The notes beneath the pieces are model-generated. The model searched no databases, had not been told where the DNA came from, and saw only the letters and a list, made by a program, of their open reading frames with translations. From contig JACQAO010000039.1 in the NCBI GenBank assembly GCA_016194935.1, positions 1 through 59,577 of the forward strand: a stretch of DNA of 59,577 bases, read 5' to 3'. Source of the stretch: Betaproteobacteria bacterium. GTDB lineage: Bacteria > Pseudomonadota > Gammaproteobacteria > Burkholderiales > Rhodocyclaceae. Positions 53,975-59,577 of this stretch are shown here, piece by piece. How positions within the stretch are numbered: position 1 is the stretch's first letter; every line of letters begins with the position of its first letter. A program made the translations under genes and the position numbers.

Positions 53975-53998
53975 GGTCTGTACGGTGGCGTACAGACC
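53975..53998. promoter_or_regulatory. Shared palindromic motif, copy 5 (perfect)
   Basis: Perfect 10-bp inverted repeat GGTCTGTACG / CGTACAGACC around GTGG. It lies between the divergent starts of the secreted repeat protein (53898) and the MipA/OmpV gene (54061), 77 and 63 bases from them, so it could act on both. Confidence 0.7.
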
Positions 53999-54060
53999 TT
54001 TGCACTCCATTGCGGCAAATTACTGGCTACCGCCTCAAATATTGCTTAACGCGAGTAACC

Positions 54061-55455
54061 ATGACCATGCGACAGCCTAAATCCGGATGCTGGAGTTTTT
54101 TGCCATTTCTTGCGCTGCTGTTGCCCCTGGGCGCGCACGCAGGCTCCGATCCACTGCTTGACCTTCTCGCCATACCGGGCAGCGCCGGCCTCGGCGCCAT
54201 GCTGCACAGCGAGCAGTCGCCCTACCTGGGCGCAGGCGCCAGCAATGACCTTGTGCCGTTGTATCTTTACGAGGGCAAGCGGTTTTTCCTGCATGGCACG
54301 CGCGCCGGTCTCAAGCTGATCGAACCCACCGACGATTCGCGCCACAGCATCAACCTGTTTCTCGATTACCGCTACGAAGGTTTCCCTTACGACCACCTCC
54401 CCGCCAGCCTCGCCGGCATGCACAGTCGCCGCCCTTCGACTGATCTGGGACTCGGCTACCGTTATCGCTCGGACTGGGGCAACCTGGATGCCGAAGTCCT
54501 GCATGACGCCGATAACGTCAGCAAGGGTTCCGAACTGCGCCTGGGCTACAACGTCGATTGGCAATCCGGCCGCTGGCATTTCAGGCCCGGCCTGATGCTT
54601 GCCCGGCGCAACGCCAGCCTGAACAACTATTACTACGGCGTGAACCCCGACGAAGCTACGCCGCTGCGTCCGGCCTATCTACCCGGCGTCGGCACCGACT
54701 TGCGGCTGGGTCTGTACGGCTACTATGAATTGCTGAACCGCTGGCGGCTGCTGGGTGGTGTCGGCGTAAATCTTCTCGATGCCAAGGTGCGTCACAGCCC
54801 CATCGTGCGTGACAGCGCGCAGTCATCGGTGATGATCGGCGCCGCCTATGACTTCGGCAGCCACAAATCCTATGCCGATCCGGCCCTGCCCCTGCACGTC
54901 AAGGTGCTCTATGGCCGCTCCACCGACTGCAACCTGATGCCGGTGATGACCTTGCGCTGCGGCTCCACCCGCACCGCAGACAACACCCGCATCGCCGCCG
55001 TCGAGCTGGGCAGGCCGCTGGTCGAACGGGTGAATGATTGGCCGCTGGATTTCGTCGGTTATGTTGGCATCCTGCGGCACGACGAGAACCGCCTGCAAGC
55101 CGATTCATGGCAGATCAACGGCTACATCAAGGCCTACTACTACGGTTTTCCCTGGAGCGCGCGGGTTCGCACCCGCCTCGGCATGGGCGCCGGATTTTCG
55201 CTGGCGCAGCGTGTTCCCTTTGTCGAAGAACGGGATCAAGCGCGGCGCGGACGCAACACCTCGAAGCTGCTCAACTATCTCGACCCCAGCATTGATGTCA
55301 GCGTCGGCGACCTGGTCGGCGCGCGTTCCTTGAGGGAAACTTACTTCGGCCTCGGCGCCTCGCATCGCTCCGGCATCTTCGGCGCCTCGCGGATGTTCGG
55401 CAACATCGACGGCGGTTCCAACTACATCTATACCTACATCGAATCCAGGCTATAG
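54061..55455 (+). CDS. MipA/OmpV-family outer-membrane beta barrel
   Basis: A 464-residue protein. The start is MTMRQPKSG, with only a weak ribosome site (CGAG). The signal peptide is about 1-27 (LLPLGAHAG). The body has alternating amphipathic strands and the family pieces LGAGASNDLVPLYLYEGKRFFLHGTRAGLKLI and DLGLGYRYRSDWGNLDAEVLHDADNVSKG, ending YIYTYIESRL with a less aromatic last residue than usual. Longer than classical MipA (about 250), with an insertion in the second half containing a CxnC pair (DCNLMPVMTLRCG). Possibly scaffolds wall enzymes or forms a pore. Confidence 0.78.
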   Translation: MTMRQPKSGCWSFLPFLALLLPLGAHAGSDPLLDLLAIPGSAGLGAMLHSEQSPYLGAGASNDLVPLYLYEGKRFFLHGTRAGLKLIEPTDDSRHSINLFLDYRYEGFPYDHLPASLAGMHSRRPSTDLGLGYRYRSDWGNLDAEVLHDADNVSKGSELRLGYNVDWQSGRWHFRPGLMLARRNASLNNYYYGVNPDEATPLRPAYLPGVGTDLRLGLYGYYELLNRWRLLGGVGVNLLDAKVRHSPIVRDSAQSSVMIGAAYDFGSHKSYADPALPLHVKVLYGRSTDCNLMPVMTLRCGSTRTADNTRIAAVELGRPLVERVNDWPLDFVGYVGILRHDENRLQADSWQINGYIKAYYYGFPWSARVRTRLGMGAGFSLAQRVPFVEERDQARRGRNTSKLLNYLDPSIDVSVGDLVGARSLRETYFGLGASHRSGIFGASRMFGNIDGGSNYIYTYIESRL

Positions 55456-55481
55456 CCTGCCCTGGGGATGCGTGCGACTTG

Positions 55482-56142
55482 TTAGCGCACGCTTTGCTGC
55501 CGCAAATACTCGGCATGCTTCATCTCCAGATACTCCCCGCGATCCATCTCATGCAACTGTCGCGGATAACGCTCGGTAGCCGTAAACCAGCTCTGCAAGC
55601 GCTTCTCAAGCTGCACCGGCGGCGCCTCGCGGGCAGCGCCCAGATAGCTGTCGATTGCCAGGTAGTAACGCATGGTGTTGCGTTCCACTACACCGCGCAT
55701 CCCGCCGATATACTCGGGCTGGCCATCGTCCCGTTTGCCGGTCACGGTGAATCCAAGCTTGCTGCTGCCGGCAGTGGCGAGGTAGGTTTGCATGGCCAGT
55801 CGTCCAGCGAAATGGATTGTGTACGCATAGGTCAGGTGCAAAAACGTTCTGGCGTTCGGCAGCGCCACCGCTTCCAGCAGGATCAGGTAATCACTGGTAC
55901 ACCGCGCCAAACGGATAGTCGACGACCGCGTATATGCCGCCTTGCATGCGCTGCGGCGTTTCAACGGACTCAAGAACCTGCGGTCGATTGAATTGATTCT
56001 GCTGTAGTTGCTCCGTCAACGATGCGTATTTTGCGCGCAAGGCGATAACGGGGTCCGCTGCCGCAAGGGCGGGACATGCGACGCCTGCAACACCGAACAA
56101 CAGCAGGCGGATCAGCCAGCCCGGTTTAAAATATTTCGGCAT
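55482..56142 (-). pseudogene. Disrupted secreted protein gene (frameshift, probable internal deletion)
   Basis: The reading starts at MPKYFKPGWLIRLLLFGVAG (signal peptide to PALAAA) and runs to a stop after AVVDYPFGAVYQ at 55891. The coding continues in another frame with SDYLILLEAVALPNARTFLHLTYAYTIHFAGRLAMQ and ends RQQSVR at 55482. The two halves read as one START-like envelope protein family that I recall as about twice this size. About 100 residues between AVVDYPF and DYLILLEAV seem missing, in addition to the shift. Best read as a decayed gene; a sequence error could explain the frameshift but not the shortening. Confidence 0.65.
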
Positions 56143-56152
56143 TACCACGCCT

Positions 56153-57544
56153 TCACAGCCAGTACTCGAGCCTGCGGGCGGCCCATTCTTTGAGCCGGTC
56201 AGACCACGGGCGTTGCGCCCACTGTTCGCTGGTAATTTCCACCGAATAGCCCAGGTCCTCGGCAAACGCGCTTTCCAGCGCATTGCCGAATTCATCACCC
56301 AGCACCACCACGTTGATTTCATCATTGTGCAAAAAACTGCGGGTATCGATATTGGTCGATCCCACCGTCGACCAGACTTTGTCGATCACGGCAGTCTTGG
56401 CATGCAGGACGGCGATTTGCAGTTGATAGATTTTGATCCCGCCGGCCAGCATTTCGCCGTAAAAGGATTGCGCCGCATGGAACACCAACCCGCTGTCCGT
56501 CACCCCGGGCAAAATGATCTTGACGTCAACACCGCGCCGCGCCGCATCGCTCAAGGCCTCCAGGATTTGCGCGTCCGGCACGAAATAGGCGCTGGTGATG
56601 TGTATCGTTTGTTTTGCCTCCTGTATCGCCAGCGCATAGGCCTTGTAAATCTCATGGTCGCCGCCGGGCGTGCTGGCCAGCACCCGCACCAGCTTGTCGC
56701 CGGCGTTTTTTAGCGGCGGAAAATAATTACTGTCGGCAAGCTCGGGCGATTCCTGAGTGAGCCAGTTATCCAGGAATACCCACTGCAACGCAGCCACCGC
56801 CGGCCCTTCGATCTTGATATGGGTATCGCGCCAGCCAACCTTGGCGTCGCGCCTGGCTTTCGAACGGAACAGCGAACTGTTGGCGTAGGTGCTGCTGATA
56901 TTCACGCCGCCAGTGAAGGCCACCAAGCCGTAGACCACCAGAATTTTCCGGTGATCGCGGTTATTCGGCTCCCACGGCCCGATCAGTTTCAGCGGGTTGA
57001 CCGGGTTGAACGCCAGCAGATGGATGCCGGCGGCGCGCATTTTGTCGAAGAAGGCCTGCGGCGTCCCCAACGTGCCGACGCTGTCGTAAATCACATTGAC
57101 CTGCACGCCGGCGCGCTGACGGGCCATCAGCAGCTCGGCAAAGCGCATGCCGACTTCATCCTGGTCGAAGATATAGGTTTCCAGGTTGATGTGATCCCTG
57201 GCCGTACTGATCGCCGCCATCATTGCCGCCATGGTTTGCGGGCCATCGTAGAGCAGGGTGACCTTGTTGCCGGCGATCAGGGGACTGCCGGTCGCCGCCT
57301 CTTCCAGCGCCGCCAGCGCGGCGACATCGGCATGCGAATTGCGCCAGCGCCTGACCAGCAGGGAATGTGACTGCTTTGCGCTCAACCTGCCTTGCGCGTT
57401 GGTCACCGTCGGATTGGCCGGCGCCGCCAGGCTGCTGCTCAGGTAGCGCACTTCGGGCAGCGCCGCGCAGGCGCTGACCAGCAGACACGCACCAACCCAG
57501 CAGACACAACGGATACTCCAGCCCAGACGGTCAGCGCCGCTCAT
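56153..57544 (-). CDS. Phospholipase D/cardiolipin-synthase-like lipoprotein
   Basis: A 463-residue protein with two HKD motifs: NRDHRKILVVYG and LHAKTAVID. These are the active-site pairs of the PLD superfamily, so it should move a phosphatidyl group. The N-terminus MSGADRLGWSIRCVCWVGA-CLLVSACAAL has a lipobox (LVSAC), pointing to a lipoprotein rather than the two TM helices of standard cardiolipin synthases. I start it at MSGAD; the frame is open further back into a palindromic repeat. The disrupted gene follows by ten bases. Confidence 0.88.
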   Translation of the reverse strand: MSGADRLGWSIRCVCWVGACLLVSACAALPEVRYLSSSLAAPANPTVTNAQGRLSAKQSHSLLVRRWRNSHADVAALAALEEAATGSPLIAGNKVTLLYDGPQTMAAMMAAISTARDHINLETYIFDQDEVGMRFAELLMARQRAGVQVNVIYDSVGTLGTPQAFFDKMRAAGIHLLAFNPVNPLKLIGPWEPNNRDHRKILVVYGLVAFTGGVNISSTYANSSLFRSKARRDAKVGWRDTHIKIEGPAVAALQWVFLDNWLTQESPELADSNYFPPLKNAGDKLVRVLASTPGGDHEIYKAYALAIQEAKQTIHITSAYFVPDAQILEALSDAARRGVDVKIILPGVTDSGLVFHAAQSFYGEMLAGGIKIYQLQIAVLHAKTAVIDKVWSTVGSTNIDTRSFLHNDEINVVVLGDEFGNALESAFAEDLGYSVEITSEQWAQRPWSDRLKEWAARRLEYWL

Positions 57545-57586
57545 CACCCGTTCCACTTTCACGCCGCCTGCTGCGCCTTGGCTCAG

Positions 57587-57728
57587 AGCTTGTGAAGAAA
57601 TCGTAGCAAGCGGGCCGCAGCGGGGTGCGGACGGAGCGCAGCTACCGGAATGTACGTCGTTGTACATGAGGATAGCGAGCACCGCCCAATCCCCGATCCG
57701 GCTCGCGCAGTAGATTTATTCACAAGCT
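57587..57728. repeat. 142-bp palindromic element with TGTAC core
   Basis: Arms AGCTTGTGAAGAAATC (57587-57602) and the complement at 57713-57728 match at 15 of 16 positions. The centre is TGTAC-GTCGTT-GTACA. It lies between the glycine-zipper gene stop and the PLD lipoprotein start. The TGTAC core and layout recall the repeat at 5286-5385, so the two may belong to one family of non-coding repeats. Confidence 0.7.
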
Positions 57729-57729
57729 T

Positions 57730-58809
57730 TCAAGGATTGCGCACGATCACGCCATCATTGACCTTGACTTTATCGCCCACCCTGAAGCCCGGATCGGCGG
57801 CATAACTGATGGTCTGTGCCGTACCATTTTGCAGACGCACCACTACCTCAAAGTGATTGGTTTTGCGCGCGTTGCCTTCGATCGCGTGACCGGCATAAGC
57901 GCCGCCCACCGCACCGGCGATTTGCGCTGCGGTACGGCCATTGCCGCCGCCGACCTGGCTGCCCAGCAAGGCGCCGACGATGCCGCCGCCGATGGTGCCG
58001 AGATAGCCGCCTTCGCCTTTGACTTCAACCAGATTGATTGCTTCCACAGAGCCGCAGTTATTGCAGTTGCGGGCGGCGCGTGTTGGTGCATACGCAGCGG
58101 CGCTTTGCAGGGGCTTGCCCAGGGTAACGCTGGCAAGGCGCTCACCGACGCGCAAATTGGCGGTCACCACGCTGTTCGACGCAATCCGGTCACGATTCTT
58201 GATGGTGTAAGTGCTGGCGTATTCGCCCTTGCTCACTTCCGGCAAAAACACTTTGCCCTTGACGCCGCCGATGACAAGATCCACTTTGCCGCCGGGAGTG
58301 CCGAATACCGTGAACCGCAAATCGTTGCCGCCGCTCAAGTCGGCAGCCGGCTCGACATCGAAGCGCTCGATGCCTGGCAGCGGCCCCGGCATGGCCGCCG
58401 CACTGTGATACCCGACGCCGACCTGCAAGGATTCATTCAGGACGGCGCTGACCACCTGGTTACCCTGCCGCAGATTGGCGGTGACCGGGCTGCGCGCGGC
58501 AATCCTGTCGCGGTCGCTGATGGTGTAAGTGCCTTCGTACAGGCCGGCCTCGACTTCAAGCAGCATCAGGCTGTGCGTCGCGCCTTCGATGCGCAGGGAG
58601 ACCTGGCCGCCGGGCGTGCCGTAGATGGAGAAATTCAGATCGACGCCGGGATTCAGGCGAGGCACTTCATCAACATTGAAACCCTCGATGCGCAACGTGG
58701 CCTGGGACTGGCTGTATGGTTGTGCCTGTGCTTGGCCGGACAACATCGCCAGCGGCAGTGATGCCGACATTGCAAGCATGCCGACCAAGATTTTTTGCGC
58801 GATTTTCAT
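57730..58809 (-). CDS. Glycine-zipper 2TM envelope protein with two tandem beta domains
   Basis: A 359-residue exported protein (signal peptide about 1-29, ending QAQAQ). Two tandem copies of a roughly 95-residue beta domain follow (NFSIYGTPGGQVSLRIEGATHSLMLLEVEAGLYEGTYTISDRDRI and RFTVFGTPGGKVDLVIGGVKGKVFLPEVSKGEYASTYTIKNRDRI). Then come a CNNCG motif, a glycine zipper (GTIGGGIVGALLGSQVGGGNGRTAAQIAGAVGG) and a C-terminal beta domain. The last third parallels the protein at 34871-35449, which lacks the two beta domains. Probably outer-membrane associated. Confidence 0.85.
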   Translation of the reverse strand: MKIAQKILVGMLAMSASLPLAMLSGQAQAQPYSQSQATLRIEGFNVDEVPRLNPGVDLNFSIYGTPGGQVSLRIEGATHSLMLLEVEAGLYEGTYTISDRDRIAARSPVTANLRQGNQVVSAVLNESLQVGVGYHSAAAMPGPLPGIERFDVEPAADLSGGNDLRFTVFGTPGGKVDLVIGGVKGKVFLPEVSKGEYASTYTIKNRDRIASNSVVTANLRVGERLASVTLGKPLQSAAAYAPTRAARNCNNCGSVEAINLVEVKGEGGYLGTIGGGIVGALLGSQVGGGNGRTAAQIAGAVGGAYAGHAIEGNARKTNHFEVVVRLQNGTAQTISYAADPGFRVGDKVKVNDGVIVRNP

Positions 58810-58901
58810 GAGTTTCCCCTGTTGGTTGATGCGATCAATCGAGATGAATTTATCGGCTCTACACGTCCACGCCCAGCCTCGCCATGACGTTCCGGAAATA
58901 T

Positions 58902-59099
58902 TTATTTCTTGTTGCCCTTAGCCGCGTCCTGGATGTTTTGACCGGCCTTCTCGATTTGCTGTCCGGTTTTCTCCATCGCCTTGTCGAGCTCCTTGCCGGC
59001 GTGCTCTGCCGGACCTTCCTGTTTCTGGCAGCCGGGCAGTCTGAAAAACAGGGCGCTCACTAGCAGGACTGCGCTGACGTTGTCACGAAACTTATTCAT
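58902..59099 (-). CDS. Small putative lipoprotein, entericidin-like
   Basis: A 65-residue protein, MNKFRDNVSAVLLVSALFFR-LPGCQKQEG. The LPGC box suggests lipidation at Cys 24. The mature part is one charged helix (AEHAGKELDKAMEKTGQQIEKAGQNIQDAAKGNKK) with a KTGQQIEKAGQNI internal repeat. Comparable small lipoproteins occur next to stress genes; no function can be given. Confidence 0.72.
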   Translation of the reverse strand: MNKFRDNVSAVLLVSALFFRLPGCQKQEGPAEHAGKELDKAMEKTGQQIEKAGQNIQDAAKGNKK

Positions 59100-59175
59100 T
59101 CGTATCTCCTGGTGGTCTGCTGGATGCATCTACGCTGCGCCGGCCCGCCTGGCCCGGCGCAGCGCCTGTCGATGA

Positions 59176-59394
59176 TTATTTTTTGTCGGTTTCGTGGCCG
59201 ATAACACCGCCGATAGCCGCACCGCCGATGGTTCCAGCCGTGCTGCCGCCCGTCAGGATAGCGCCGCCGACAGCGCCGACACCTGCGCCGATGGCGGTGT
59301 TCCTGTCCTGCTTCGACATGCCGGCGCAACCGCCCAGGCCGAGCAACATAGTCGCGGTCACTGCACCAATTGCAAATCTCTGTATGGTTTTCAT
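59176..59394 (-). CDS. OsmB-like glycine-zipper lipoprotein
   Basis: A 72-residue lipoprotein, MKTIQRFAIGAVTATMLLGLGGC, lipidated at Cys 23. A glycine zipper (GAGVGAVGGAILTGGSTAGTIGGAAIGGVIG) follows and the end is charged (HETDKK). It resembles osmotically induced OsmB-type lipoproteins. The upstream frame is open, but it runs antisense across the transposase start and is not coding. Confidence 0.85.
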   Translation of the reverse strand: MKTIQRFAIGAVTATMLLGLGGCAGMSKQDRNTAIGAGVGAVGGAILTGGSTAGTIGGAAIGGVIGHETDKK

Positions 59395-59508
59395 GGGAAT
59401 ACCTCTGTTATAAAAAATCGGGAATCGGGAGTTTTTTAATTGCACTGTGTTAAATAAATTCCAACTTCTGCCGATATCAAGACCACGGGGTCTTGTGGAG
59501 GAGGCGAA

Positions 59509-59577
59509 ATGGATCAACTTGCTGAATTTGAGAGATATCTTGAGTATCTGTGTGAGGTGCTTGGCCATGCGGACAGG
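59509..59577 (+). mobile_element. Start of an IS701-family-like transposase gene (cut by the window end)
   Basis: GGAGGAGG precedes ATG at 59509; the 23 codons visible read MDQLAEFERYLEYLCEVLGH, then ADR. The pattern FERYLEYLxxxLGHADR matches the opening of IS701-type transposases, usually followed by a Gly-rich YCTGLM motif. The left end of the element should lie in the AT-rich bases before 59500, but I could not place its inverted repeat. Confidence 0.72.

Noticed and set aside
1-59577. CRISPR arrays, tRNA, rRNA
   Set aside because: No regularly spaced repeats and no tRNA- or rRNA-like stretch was found by reading through the window.

Overview
The window looks like chromosomal DNA of a GC-rich Gram-negative betaproteobacterium. 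Gallionellaceae or another Nitrosomonadales relative would fit, but that is an impression only: there is no rRNA or other marker gene here. The grounds are the mix of RND and MacAB-type exporters, GspA/GspB, AsmA, MipA/OmpV, YqjD, BON and glycine-zipper proteins, and scattered palindromic intergenic repeats. Genes are tightly packed, often with ATGA or GTGA stop/start overlaps. No gap without a gene exceeds about 250 bases. I saw no tRNA, rRNA or CRISPR array.

Layout. 1-637: start of an Atm1-like ABC transporter running off the left edge. 781-8612 (minus): a metal-efflux-type operon, response regulator, outer-membrane lipoprotein, membrane fusion protein, RND pump, histidine kinase. 8653-10622 (minus): two tandem COG4705-like membrane proteins and a PepSY protein. 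10861-17601 (plus): a MacAB-like exporter (adaptor, ATPase, two permeases) interrupted after the ATPase gene by a three-gene cassette at 12775-15040 (small protein, coiled-coil membrane protein, DUF3800 protein). 17641-21257: orphan HicB, a molybdopterin oxidoreductase and an AraC-AlkA fusion. 21419-29155 (minus): type I restriction-modification operon hsdM-hsdS-fic-hsdR. 29321-36853: secreted M28 peptidase, GspA/GspB pair, DUF2721, CbpA/CbpM chaperone pair and envelope stress proteins. 37040-41172: two c-di-GMP enzymes. 41376-43431 (plus): alternative oxidase, persulfide dioxygenase, VIT1-type metal transporter. 43455-50450 (minus): DUF3309 and a zwf-tal-pgm-H+-ATPase operon. 50688-59394: envelope and iron-storage genes (AsmA, EncFtn-like ferritin, YqjD, MipA/OmpV, PLD-like lipoprotein, glycine-zipper proteins), ending in the first codons of an IS701-like transposase.

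The most interesting points are these. (1) The three-gene cassette inside the exporter operon is a candidate unrecognised defence or conflict module, in the same 17 kb as a type I RM system with embedded Fic and an orphan HicB. (2) A palindromic motif of the form TCTGTRCG-STGG-CGYACAGA occurs five times, always upstream of envelope, stress or oxidase genes, suggesting one regulon. (3) The alternative oxidase lacks the conserved segment carrying the last two di-iron ligands, with a junction that looks like recombination between two RDV-coding repeats. (4) An EncFtn-type ferritin has no encapsulin-targeting tail and no shell gene nearby. All family assignments are by eye from motifs; no database search was run.
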